A DNA stretch of 64,000 bases from DASQZT01 sp963728965. Its GTDB lineage: Bacteria > Acidobacteriota > Terriglobia > Bryobacterales > Bryobacteraceae. A program made the position numbers and the translations under genes. The stretch is taken from positions 930,001 through 994,000 of the forward strand of contig CAVSMH010000008.1 in NCBI GenBank assembly GCA_963728965.1, read 5' to 3'. This document shows, piece after piece, positions 1 to 7,847 of the stretch (positions are counted from its first letter, which is position 1; each line of letters starts with the position of its first letter). The notes beneath the pieces are model-generated. The model was given only the letters and a program-made list of their open reading frames with translations. It made no database searches and was not told the origin of the DNA.

Positions 1-46
1 CTGCCCGGGACTCGCCTTCGCATGCCGCTTTCCGGCACAACTGACG

Positions 47-475
47 CTATCTTGCTTCTCGCATCGATGGGGTGAAAGTCACTCCGACCAACAATCCTTC
101 CGGAGTGATGAAACGGCTGACGGTCTGGCCCCACGGTTCCTTTTTGTTCTTTACGAGCATTCGATGCCCTTGCGATTCGAGCTCCCGAGTTGCCTTCTCG
201 ACATTGTCAACGTCAAACTCAAGCCAGGCGTGTGGCGCGGAGATCTCGTTGGGCCAGGAATCCTTACCAAAGCAGGACTGCGCTACTTGCGAAAGCGGCC
301 ACAGAGCGAACGTTTTTGCGCCTTGCAGGGCTTCGGTATGAAGATAGCCGCCACTCTCTTCTTTGAAGCCAATACCGAGGATCTGGTTATAAAGCTTGCG
401 ACTTGCAGTCGGCTCAGGGACGATCGGACCAAATCCCGCGATGAATAGCACTTTGATGTTTTCGCTGGCTTCCAT
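47..475 (-). CDS. VOC (glyoxalase/bleomycin-resistance fold) protein
   Basis: A 142-aa protein with the paired beta-alpha-beta-beta-beta layout of vicinal-oxygen-chelate proteins. The N-terminal half covers about residues 8-65 (FIAGFGPIVPEPTASRKLY, then GGYLHTEAL). The second half ends in the typical TPEGLLVGVTF strand near the C terminus. VOC proteins bind a metal and act as lyases, dioxygenases or drug-binding proteins; the substrate here cannot be read from sequence. I chose ATG at 475 because AGGAG lies five bases upstream; an in-frame GTG at 538 would add 21 residues without a ribosome site. It sits alone at the window edge. Confidence 0.75.
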   Translation of the reverse strand: MEASENIKVLFIAGFGPIVPEPTASRKLYNQILGIGFKEESGGYLHTEALQGAKTFALWPLSQVAQSCFGKDSWPNEISAPHAWLEFDVDNVEKATRELESQGHRMLVKNKKEPWGQTVSRFITPEGLLVGVTFTPSMREAR

Positions 476-538
476 AGCATCTCCTATTCCCATGATAAAT
501 CCGGCCTTCGCCAACAAGCATGTCGGCTCCGCAAGCAC

Positions 539-833
539 CTGGCCATATCACGCCATCCCTCTACTTTGCCCCGACCCGGAAGGTGTGATCTTCATTCCGT
601 GGATCGGCGTTCCTATCCGTCCAGATGGACCATCGCCACGGAACGCGAGGGGTTGAGCGTCAGGTTATTCTGAGCCATCTCACCCCGATGCATGCTTCAT
701 TTCACCCACTGTTGTCCTAAAGTTCCAGATTGGACCATGTAAATCCTTACACGTGAGTTGGCAAACCGCGTGCACCAGCTCGAGGTCAGAATCGCGCCAG
801 GGCGGTTGGGCCCATCATTTGGAGGTAGAGATA
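539..833. other. intergenic stretch without a recognised gene
   Basis: About 295 bases between the divergent VOC and propeller-like genes. No open frame with a ribosome site or recognisable translation was found. Both genes must be driven from here, but no convincing -35/-10 pair was picked out. Confidence 0.5.
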
Positions 834-1562
834 ATGGCAAACACATTCGGAAGACCGCGTTGCGGCGTACTGCTAACCGCTTCCCTGCTGGCCACGGCAG
901 CGGCCGGAATGGCCCAGATGGGCGGAATGCGGGGCGGGTACGGCGGCATCATGGGTGGAAACTCCCTCGGCGGCATGCTCGGCGGCTCGCTATCCGGGAT
1001 GATGGGCGGCGGGACAGGTCTGAGCATCGGCACGGACGGAACGCTGTACATTACTCGCTCTGTGCCAGCGCAAAGCCAGTCCACCCAGCCCGCAAGCACT
1101 CAGTTAGCGGCGATCGACCCCAACGGCAACGTAAAGTGGACTCTTTCCGTGAATAGCAGCAGCGCCTCGCAACCGGCCATTGGCAAGGACGGGATGCTGT
1201 TTGTGACAACGTCCGATTGGTTGAATTGGATGTACGACTGGATGTACACCCGAAGCATACCGTCTGCTGGCAGCACGCCGAACCTCCTGGTCATCAGACC
1301 AGATGCGACATCCGCGACCATTATCGCGACCGTTCCGCTTACGGGACAGATCGCATCTTCGCCGCAGATCGCGGCTGACAATGCGGGGAGTTACGCCGTC
1401 TACGTCGTGTGCGTCGATGCAATCTCGGGCAGCATCCTCAACACTACCGCAACGGCCGGCTCCTACCTGTATGCGTTTTCGCCGACCGGAACCTTGAAAT
1501 ACAAACTGCAATTGAGCCAGGGCGGGTCCGGAATCATGGGTCCTGGAATGATGGGTTTCTAA
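834..1562 (+). CDS. exported Met/Gly-rich PQQ-propeller-like protein
   Basis: A 242-aa protein starting at ATG 834 behind GGAGGT seven bases upstream; an earlier in-frame start at 753 has no such site. Residues 1-28 form a signal peptide (CGVLLTASLLATAAAG, cleavage near AQ). A segment of Gly and Met repeats follows (MGGMRGGYGG, GGMLGGSLSGMMGGG), and the protein ends in a similar GIMGPGMMGF. Between them are two or three blade-like units (LSIGTDGTLYITRS, LAAIDPNGNVKW, PAIGKDGMLFVTTSD) resembling PQQ/quinoprotein beta-propeller repeats. It is too short for a full propeller. The Met-rich ends could bind copper, which is inference. Function unknown. Confidence 0.7.
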   Translation: MANTFGRPRCGVLLTASLLATAAAGMAQMGGMRGGYGGIMGGNSLGGMLGGSLSGMMGGGTGLSIGTDGTLYITRSVPAQSQSTQPASTQLAAIDPNGNVKWTLSVNSSSASQPAIGKDGMLFVTTSDWLNWMYDWMYTRSIPSAGSTPNLLVIRPDATSATIIATVPLTGQIASSPQIAADNAGSYAVYVVCVDAISGSILNTTATAGSYLYAFSPTGTLKYKLQLSQGGSGIMGPGMMGF

Positions 1563-1628
1563 AGCTCAAGGCAAAAAGCGTCAAACGCTCTGAACGGCCA
1601 CGCCGCCGGTGACCGATCGAGGCTGCAC

Positions 1629-1776
1629 CATGGGGCCTTCCATCATCAATATGGTCGGCCTCCACACTAGCCTTTCCAAGCCGATTGGATCCGTCGGCCC
1701 TCCCGGCAACCGATTCCGCTAGCGCGCCCTGGCCGCCACGATCGCCGCCGCCATCGCGACCTTGTGATCCTTGCTC
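1629..1776. repeat. left copy of a two-block direct repeat
   Basis: Two blocks, 1629-1663 (35 bp, identical) and 1718-1776 (59 bp, two mismatches), recur in the same order and orientation at 7738-7772 and 7789-7847. In the right copy the second block is the 3' end of an intact 190-aa gene and the first is its downstream flank. The left copy is therefore a detached gene end. The sequence between the two blocks is not conserved (54 bp here, 16 bp on the right). Confidence 0.85.
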
Positions 1777-2060
1777 AGCCGTACGCAGTGGACGGCTCCG
1801 CTGATGCGGCACTCGCCGCGAAGGTCGGTAGCCGCCGTCCGGTTCCCGTGCAAGCTCGCCGCGATGGGTGCGCGGGGCGCCGCGGGCGTCGCTTCCATCA
1901 CATGCGGCACCGGATCGCCGTACTCATCCACCACCCGCACCGCCATCACCCAGCTTCAGATGCACTCCGCTCAGCGGCTGTCCGGTAACAAAGTTGACCG
2001 CGATGCCGCCGAACCTGGCCGGCGAGACGGGCGCCAGTCAACAAGACCAGGGCCGGTAGT
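1719..2060 (-). pseudogene. mosaic gene relic (carboxypeptidase-regulatory-like piece joined to a copied gene tail)
   Basis: Read on the minus strand, about 2010-1945 gives GIAVNFVTGQPLSGVHLKL. That phrase is typical of the carboxypeptidase-regulatory-like domains common in Solibacter relatives. The frame then stops. A shifted frame continues with VRVVDEYGDPVPHV and TDLRGECRISG, again like that domain family. At about 1776 it runs directly into SKDHKVAMAAAIVAARAR, the same C terminus as the gene at 7790-8362. A frameshifted fragment thus abuts a copied tail. No functional product is expected. Confidence 0.55.
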
Positions 2061-2074
2061 AATCTACGGAACCG

Positions 2075-2326
2075 TCATGATCGGAGGGCTTCGCCCTTTG
2101 AAACTTGCTTTCGCAGCAGGAACGTTTTGGGGTACGATCCGCTGCCGCAGATCTTGAAAGAGCCGAAATCCTTGGTCCAATCGCCCCCAGGCACCTGCGG
2201 CCGCGTGTCGACCCATAGGCGAAGTTGATCGAGATCCGAGACGCTGATCGCGCGATCACCCATCCGCTCCATCAGATGTTGCCGCACGCCTTCAGGCAGT
2301 TTGTCCCAGCGCTCGATCTGCGGCAT
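2075..2326 (-). CDS. small toxin-like partner protein
   Basis: An 83-aa protein. The start (ATGs..QIERWDKLPEGVRQHLMERMGDRAIS) and the C-terminal part (DWTKDFGSFKICGSGSYPKTFLL) resemble a family of short conserved proteins found beside ribbon-helix-helix proteins. I know that family only as hypothetical. Its ATG shares one base with the stop codon of the upstream regulator-like gene (TGATG), so the two are translationally coupled. The pairing and the palindromic operator upstream suggest a toxin-antitoxin module. The toxin role is inference and no catalytic motif was identified. Confidence 0.6.
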   Translation of the reverse strand: MPQIERWDKLPEGVRQHLMERMGDRAISVSDLDQLRLWVDTRPQVPGGDWTKDFGSFKICGSGSYPKTFLLRKQVSKGEALRS

Positions 2327-2583
2327 CAGCCGCCGAAGACCATTCTGCCGAGTTCATCGCCCAGGCGGTTGGCCGCCTCCGGATCCTGCTCGTTACGGAA
2401 ACGTTCAGCCAGGGCGAAAAACTGTTGCTGTTTTTGCTTCTCTGCCTCGATTCCGTTCTCGATCAGTTCCAGCAACATGCGATTCTTGCTCAGTTTTCGA
2501 CGCTTGGCCAGACTACCAATCTGCTTGGCCAGCCTGGGCGGCAGACTCACGCTTTGACGAACCGCTTTCTCCGCCGCCTTCAT
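2326..2583 (-). CDS. ribbon-helix-helix-like antitoxin/regulator
   Basis: An 85-aa protein from ATG 2583. The N terminus (VRQSVSLPPRLAKQIGSLAKRRKLSKNRMLLELIENGIE) fits a CopG/Arc-type ribbon-helix-helix: a short beta strand, then two helices. A charged C-terminal helix follows (EKQKQQQFFALAERF). TTG and GTG codons lie in frame upstream at 2601 and 2598 but fall inside the palindrome. There is no Shine-Dalgarno site. A CATAAT -10-like hexamer ends six bases before the ATG, so the message may be leaderless. The family normally binds its own promoter and neutralises a partner. Confidence 0.6.
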   Translation of the reverse strand: MKAAEKAVRQSVSLPPRLAKQIGSLAKRRKLSKNRMLLELIENGIEAEKQKQQQFFALAERFRNEQDPEAANRLGDELGRMVFGG

Positions 2584-2584
2584 A

Positions 2585-2609
2585 ACACCATTATGCACCA
2601 AAATGGTGT
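2585..2609. promoter_or_regulatory. palindromic operator of the small gene pair
   Basis: ACACCATT at 2585-2592 is mirrored by AATGGTGT at 2602-2609. An overlapping CACCA-AAA-TGGTG palindrome occupies 2596-2608. The site sits immediately upstream of the regulator start codon, as expected for autoregulation by a ribbon-helix-helix protein. Confidence 0.55.
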
Positions 2610-2634
2610 ACCAGCGATTAGAGGCCCATTCTAA

Positions 2635-2829
2635 CGGCTGCTAGGCCGCATGCGGCATAGTCGGCGCCCTTGCGCGAGGTTGTGCCATCTGGCCGGCGGA
2701 GAACTGGAGCAGATTCAATTCCTGCTTGAACGCGTCTCCATCCAGACCACCGGGCGCTATCTCGGCTGCAACCAGAAGTTCCGCGGTGCGGTCAATGACC
2801 GGAGGGGCAACGAGCCCGAAGCGAACTGA
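2635..2829 (+). pseudogene. C-terminal remnant of a tyrosine integrase
   Basis: The frame from the stop at 2632 to TGA at 2827 reads like the end of a phage/integron-type tyrosine recombinase: CARLCHLAGGELEQIQFLL, then SIQTTGRYLG with the catalytic Tyr. The usual HxLR box upstream is eroded to RHSRRP, and the usual His of LGHVS is Arg (LLERVS). No N-terminal domain or start codon is present. It is a dead fragment and marks a past integration near 2.7 kb. Confidence 0.7.
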
Positions 2830-3066
2830 TTGCCGAAACAGCGGGCGGCCGAATCGCCCGCCACTCGGCGACCCGGGACGGTCGATCTCCCGGATCGGAC
2901 CGGAGGCACTTCCACGGATAGGCGACTATACGCCCAAGTGGATCATTTCCGCATTATCGACACCATAACCAGAGGACTTGGTTTGCAAATTGCTACTGAC
3001 GGGATATAGCACTTGCCGGAATCGGATCCACAATTTGGATGTCTGTACCCGGCAAGTGCTGCCGTT
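2830..3066. other. non-coding stretch with a 12-bp inverted repeat
   Basis: No gene is recognisable. AGCACTTGCCGG at 3008-3019 is perfectly inverted as CCGGCAAGTGCT at 3049-3060, with a 29-base loop, six bases beyond the stop of the haloperoxidase gene. It could end that transcript or be an element terminus. No T-tract follows on either strand. Confidence 0.5.
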
Positions 3067-4329
3067 TTACTGCACTGCTTCGTCGGAGTTACACCTTTTC
3101 AAACAGCGGAGATTTTGTCTGTAAACGTATCGGCCGATGTCCGTGCCCTGTACTCCGCCTTCCTCCTGGTCGTAGCGGAAGTGTATCCCGCCATAGACCC
3201 GCGCGTCATCGATGTCGTCCGTGATGTCGCTCAACTTGTTGTACTGCAGCACGACACCCGGCATTGCGGGAGTCGATACCGTAATCGAGTGCCGCCTATT
3301 GCCGAAGATCCGTGCGAGGATCTCGCGCGCTGAGTAGCTCGCGCTCGCGTGGGCTGACGGATAGCTCGGAAAGCAAGGCGTGACGATGAACGGCTTGTAC
3401 GCGGGATCGGGTTCGGTCCGAGGATTGTTATCAAGGCCGCCGTCCCTGATTGCGGTTTCCGGGCGCCAGCGCGTGTAATAATACTTGGTTTCCATCACCG
3501 TGACCAGGGCGTCGCTCATGGCCATATTGATGAGCGCCAGGGTCCGCGCGTTCTCCGACAGTGAACTGCCCTGCTCAATCGCCAGTTGGCTCGCCACCGG
3601 ATTCCAAACGGCGACCGCCAACACGATGTTATAGAACGTCGCCACATCGGACAGATGCGGTGGGCGCGCGGCGCTGTTAATGTCCCCCACCTGCTTGACC
3701 TCATCATAGCTTCTCGCATACCGGACACTGGTGAGGGCCGGCGGCGGATCGGAGCGAAACTGGCTCGAGCTCTGGATCGCGAATGGGGTCACATTCCGCC
3801 ATTGCAACAAAATGCCTCCCGCCGCGGAACAACTCGGCGTTAGTTGCCATTGACCAGGATCCGACGAAACCGGCAGGTAGAACTGCGGGGGCGCCGCGCC
3901 GTCATTCGTACGGAGGGCGATCATGGCTGCGGCTGCGGCCTCGCCCACTGCGATGCCGTCCAGCTTCGCCGGCCCGTCCGGTATTGAGGCGAGCGAGTTG
4001 GCTCGCGCCGCGTCGAGACTTGCCGCAGCCGCGGGGAAGTAGTTCTTCAACACCGTGTGCGCAGCCGCGATTGCCGCCGCCTCAGCCGATGAGCCCGGCG
4101 GCGCGCTGATCGTGCCCAGGTACGGTGTGTAGTGGCCGGCGACCGCGTTTACCGCTTCGAATACTGCCAGCTGCGTGATCGCGGCGAAGCGCGCCTGTGC
4201 AAACGGATTTTGACCGCTCACAGTTGCAACCATGATCTTGTTCCAGTCCAGGACGACGTCGGCGTTGGCCATGACCGAGCCAACAAGCAGAGCGGCGACC
4301 GTTGTCATGAAAGCGTATCTCCGAGTCAT
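3067..4329 (-). CDS. vanadium-dependent haloperoxidase / PAP2-type acid phosphatase, exported
   Basis: A 420-aa protein with a signal peptide (residues 1-24, FMTTVAALLVGSVMANA). The three vanadate/phosphate-binding boxes of the PAP2/haloperoxidase superfamily are visible: K282 with R289-P290 (KYYYTRWRP), PSYPSAH at 321-327 with His327, and R377...H383 (RVYGGIH). Relatives either oxidise halides with peroxide or hydrolyse phosphate esters, and sequence alone does not separate the two. ATG 4329 is chosen because AGGAGAGG lies just upstream; a longer frame to 4470 has none. It is divergent from the large regulator at 4469, which may control it. Confidence 0.8.
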   Translation of the reverse strand: MTRRYAFMTTVAALLVGSVMANADVVLDWNKIMVATVSGQNPFAQARFAAITQLAVFEAVNAVAGHYTPYLGTISAPPGSSAEAAAIAAAHTVLKNYFPAAAASLDAARANSLASIPDGPAKLDGIAVGEAAAAAMIALRTNDGAAPPQFYLPVSSDPGQWQLTPSCSAAGGILLQWRNVTPFAIQSSSQFRSDPPPALTSVRYARSYDEVKQVGDINSAARPPHLSDVATFYNIVLAVAVWNPVASQLAIEQGSSLSENARTLALINMAMSDALVTVMETKYYYTRWRPETAIRDGGLDNNPRTEPDPAYKPFIVTPCFPSYPSAHASASYSAREILARIFGNRRHSITVSTPAMPGVVLQYNKLSDITDDIDDARVYGGIHFRYDQEEGGVQGTDIGRYVYRQNLRCLKRCNSDEAVQ

Positions 4330-4408
4330 TGTGTTTCCTCTCCTTTCACCTACGCCTGTTTCGCGTTCAGCCTCGTTCCCTCCGCTAAACGGCGTGCATG
4401 CCTGCAGA

Positions 4409-4417
4409 TGGTATAAT
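4409..4417 (+). promoter_or_regulatory. extended -10 promoter for the large regulator
   Basis: TGGTATAAT is a perfect TATAAT with an extended TGn, about 50 bases upstream of ATG 4469. No good -35 box is seen at 16-18 bp, as is common for extended -10 promoters. Confidence 0.45.
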
Positions 4418-4468
4418 GCGTCGAGCTTACGAATCTGAGGGAAATCGCGGGGTTTTCGTGGGATTTTC

Positions 4469-7390
4469 ATGGGCGGCTTCTGTCCGAGCGGCGAAAGTTC
4501 TGGGATTCGCTTCGGTCTATTTGAGGTGGACCGTACTCAGGGGCTCCGGTGCGACAAGGCAGAGGTTCGTATCAGCCCGAAAGCGCTATGCGTTCTTTGG
4601 GAGCTAGCCTCCCGGGCAGGACAGGTAGTCACTAAGGATCAGCTCTTTTGCACAGTGTGGGCCGACACGGCTGTCAGCGACTCCGCACTGACTTCCTGTA
4701 TTCAGGAACTCCGGCAGGCGCTTCGCGACGATGCTCGTCGGCCGCAATTCATCGAGACGCTTCACCGCCGGGGATACCGGTTTATAGCAAAGATTTCGGC
4801 CTTAACCCAAAACGAGCCGCCGCTACCGATCGCCGATGAGGCCCAGGTCATCGGACGGGAGCGCGTCATCAGCGACGTCCTGAAAATCTGGGAAGCGGCC
4901 GAACGAGGAATCCGTCAGGCCCTGTTCCTGAGCGGGGAACCCGGTATTGGGAAGACCACAGTTGTTCAATATGTACTTGCAGCGATCACGGCAGCAAACG
5001 CGCCGCGAGTCGCCTGGGGGCAATGTCTCCAGCACTATGGTATCGGCGAGCCGTATCGGCCGCTGCTGGAGGCGCTCATGCGATTGTGCCGCCAGCCCGG
5101 CGGCGCCGATCTCGTGGCGGTTCTCGAAAGATATGCCCCGACCTGGTTGGCGCAGTTGCCCGGTCTGCTGGATCCGGACCGTCACGCGAGGCTGCGTCGT
5201 ACCGCCGCCGGGACAACACGGCAACGCATGCTGCGGGAACTCACCGATGCGCTCGAAGCGGCCGCCGCGCACGTGCCCTTGGTTCTTTGCCTCGAAGACC
5301 TGCATTGGAGCGACGCGTCTACGCTCGACTGGCTCGCGTCGTTTGCGCAAAGGCCCGAGCCGACGCGTGTTCTGCTGATTGGAACGTTTCGGCCGCAGGC
5401 GGACGCGAGCGACGGTCATCCGCTGTCGAGGGTTGTCGATGGACTGCGTATTAAGCGCTGCTGTCGCGAGATCGGCTTGAGCGGTTTGAGTGAGAGCGAA
5501 GTCGCCGATTTCATCGCTCACTGGCTTCCGCCCGCGCCGGGTCACGCACAGGATATGCGCCGGCTGGCGCTCCTGGTCCACCGGCACACCGGGGGCAACC
5601 CGCTCTTTGCTCTGAACGTGCTCGACGACCTTGTCGCGCGCAATCTGATTTTTGCCCAGGACGGTCGCTGGGCATTGAACACGGACTTGAACGAGACCAA
5701 TCTCGGCACACCGGAGGACGTGCGGCGGATCATCGGGGCGCAACTCGAGCGACTTCCGCCAACGGCATGCGCGTTGCTCGAAGTCGCGAGCGTTGCGGGT
5801 GCGACCTTTTCGGTGCCGACCATCGCGGGCGCTGCGGGGCTCGCCGCGGACGATGTCCAAACTACGTTGACGGGACTCGAACGGCAGAACCGGTTCGTGC
5901 GGCGCCGCGGGACGCGGTTTGAGTTCGATCATGTTCTGTACCGCGACGTGTTGTACGAGCGTGTCCCCTCCGACCGTCGGGCCATCCTGCATCGCGAGGT
6001 CGCCGAAAGGGAGGAAGCGGCCTACGGCGAACGCGTCTGGGAGATTGCGGCTGAACTGGCCATGCACTTCGAACGGAGTGGTGATATCCGGCGGGCCGGG
6101 ATGTATCTGTTGCAGGCTGCCGAGAATGCCGGAAGCCGCAGCGCTTTTTCGGTGGCAGGAATGCACTTTGAAAGGGCGTTGGCACTGATCGGAAACGAAC
6201 CGGCTAGCCGCGAGCGGACCGAGCGTGAAATCAGGCTGTGGATCGGCCTGGGAGGCGCCGCCATGGCGGCGCGCGGATGGGGCACACCGGAGGCCGAAAG
6301 AGCATATTCGCGGGCCCGGGCGCTCTGCAAGGAAAACGGCGAGAGCCCCGAGCTGTTTCCGGCGCTCTGGGGACTTTGGCTCTTCTATTGGGGTCGGGGA
6401 CCGTTAAACGCCGCCCACGAACTCGCGCAAGACCTGCTGGGCTTGGCGCACAGCGGCGGCGAGGATGGACCGCTGCTACAGGCGCACCACGCCGCCTGGG
6501 CCACCGCATTTTCGCGCGGGGATCTGGGCGCCGCATGCTTCCACGCCGGTGAGGGAATCCGGCTCTACGACCCACACCGGCACGCCACCATCGCGGCCAC
6601 GTATGGCAACCATGATGCCGGCGTGTGCGCCCGTCTGTTCCTGGCTCGGGCCTCGGCTCTACTGGGCCGGACTGAAGCCGCCATTCGCGTGAGCGACGAC
6701 GCGGTTGCACTGGCTCGCGCATTGAAGCATCCGTTTTCGCTGGCGCTGGCGCATGTGTTCGCTTCGGCCGTCGCCCAGGCGTGCCGCCAAACCGACCGGG
6801 TGCGGGCTCATGCCGAAGCCGCGGCGGCCATCGCGCGCGATCAGGATTTTCGGCTTTTGCTCGCATGGTCGACGGCGTTCGAAGGGTGGGCCGCGGCGGT
6901 GGAGGGGAATCGTGAAGAGGGCCTCAGTCGGATCGTAAACGCGATTGCCGAAGCGCGGGCTACCGGAGCGGACCAGTTTCTGCCGCACCTCGCCGGTCTC
7001 GCCGCGGACGCATACCTTATCGGTGGGAATACCGCCGATGCACTCAAGAGTGTGGAGGACGGTCTTGGGATAGCGGCGCGCACGGGCGAGCGCTTCTGGG
7101 AGCCGGAGTTGCTGCGGCTCAAAGGCGAACTGCGCATCGCGCAAGACCCCCAGTGCGCCGCGAACGAGGCCGAGCAGACGTTCCGCGAGGCGATCGAGCA
7201 TGCCCGCAGCCAGGGCTCGATCCTGCTGGCGCTGCGTGCGGCCGTAAGCCTGGGCCGGTTGCTGGGTCGCGCCGGGCGAGGCGGCGAAGTCCGCGACCTT
7301 ATTTTAGAAATGTCCCAAAACCTTCAACACAGGACAGGACTTGACATGGATGAGGCGAACGCGCTGCTTGGTGAGTTATCGACCCGCTGA
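4469..7390 (+). CDS. winged-helix regulator with AAA ATPase and TPR-like tail
   Basis: A 973-aa protein. Residues 12-108 form an OmpR/PhoB-type winged helix (KALCVLWELASRAGQVVTKDQLF...FIETLHRRGYRFIAKI). A STAND/AAA_16 ATPase follows with Walker A GEPGIGKT at 156-163 and a Walker B-like LVLCLEDLHW near residue 275. From about 540 the protein is alpha-helical and TPR-like (repeated AER/ARALC/ALARAL segments). This is the architecture of large signal-transducing transcription activators related to CadC-like and MalT-like ATPases. The inducer is unknown. Divergent transcription from the haloperoxidase suggests that gene as a target. No ribosome site is evident before the ATG. Confidence 0.8.
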   Translation: MGGFCPSGESSGIRFGLFEVDRTQGLRCDKAEVRISPKALCVLWELASRAGQVVTKDQLFCTVWADTAVSDSALTSCIQELRQALRDDARRPQFIETLHRRGYRFIAKISALTQNEPPLPIADEAQVIGRERVISDVLKIWEAAERGIRQALFLSGEPGIGKTTVVQYVLAAITAANAPRVAWGQCLQHYGIGEPYRPLLEALMRLCRQPGGADLVAVLERYAPTWLAQLPGLLDPDRHARLRRTAAGTTRQRMLRELTDALEAAAAHVPLVLCLEDLHWSDASTLDWLASFAQRPEPTRVLLIGTFRPQADASDGHPLSRVVDGLRIKRCCREIGLSGLSESEVADFIAHWLPPAPGHAQDMRRLALLVHRHTGGNPLFALNVLDDLVARNLIFAQDGRWALNTDLNETNLGTPEDVRRIIGAQLERLPPTACALLEVASVAGATFSVPTIAGAAGLAADDVQTTLTGLERQNRFVRRRGTRFEFDHVLYRDVLYERVPSDRRAILHREVAEREEAAYGERVWEIAAELAMHFERSGDIRRAGMYLLQAAENAGSRSAFSVAGMHFERALALIGNEPASRERTEREIRLWIGLGGAAMAARGWGTPEAERAYSRARALCKENGESPELFPALWGLWLFYWGRGPLNAAHELAQDLLGLAHSGGEDGPLLQAHHAAWATAFSRGDLGAACFHAGEGIRLYDPHRHATIAATYGNHDAGVCARLFLARASALLGRTEAAIRVSDDAVALARALKHPFSLALAHVFASAVAQACRQTDRVRAHAEAAAAIARDQDFRLLLAWSTAFEGWAAAVEGNREEGLSRIVNAIAEARATGADQFLPHLAGLAADAYLIGGNTADALKSVEDGLGIAARTGERFWEPELLRLKGELRIAQDPQCAANEAEQTFREAIEHARSQGSILLALRAAVSLGRLLGRAGRGGEVRDLILEMSQNLQHRTGLDMDEANALLGELSTR

Positions 7391-7789
7391 CCACTGGCAC
7401 GAAGCTTCTCCGGCGCGAACGTCTCGGAACGGGCCGCCAGGCTGAGCTGCAATCGCCTCAGAGTCTGGTTCGTGGTGCAACCTGGCCAGGTGTGATGAGA
7501 ACAAGGGGATCCATTGCCGTTCCCCTACCCGCCGAGACAGCAGTTAGCTCGAGAGCAGCGACACGCTCGCAACAATCCGGCCGTCCGGCAGCAGCGGTAA
7601 GGGACGACTTACGACCGCGGGTGTGCAACTGCCATCCTGGAGCGGTTTCAAGTTTAAAAGCGAGTTCATAAACAAATCCTTGCATGGTCTCGCGATGAAT
7701 CCTTGAGCTTGAACCGGTCTTCGAGGATTGTCTGCATCATGGGGCCTTCCATCATCAATATGGTCGGCCTCCGCTACGCTAGGCTTAGG
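7391..7789. other. intergenic stretch between regulator and 190-aa gene
   Basis: About 400 bases between convergent genes. It holds a possible 41-codon minus-strand ORF (7544-7669) and the first block of the right direct-repeat copy (7738-7772). Nothing else is recognised. Confidence 0.5.
7544..7669 (-). CDS. possible 41-aa small ORF
   Basis: ATG 7669 is preceded by AAGGA at a seven-base spacing. The frame runs 41 codons (begins MNSLLNLKPLQDGSC, ends RIVASVSLLSS). Codon use (TTA, TTG, CTT) is unlike the GC-rich neighbours. It matches nothing I recognise and could equally be a relic of a longer gene. Confidence 0.25.
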   Translation of the reverse strand: MNSLLNLKPLQDGSCTPAVVSRPLPLLPDGRIVASVSLLSS

Positions 7790-7847
7790 CTAGCGCGCCC
7801 TGGCCGCCACGATCGCCGCTGCCATCGCCACCTTGTGATCCTTGCTC
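7738..7847. repeat. right copy of the two-block direct repeat
   Basis: Blocks 7738-7772 and 7789-7847 match 1629-1663 and 1718-1776. The second block encodes the last 19 residues and stop codon of the intact gene on the minus strand. The first block is the sequence just beyond that stop. Confidence 0.85.

Noticed and set aside
4823..6166. Minus-strand frame opposite the large regulator
   Set aside because: It covers the ATPase domain of a well-supported gene and has no start signal.
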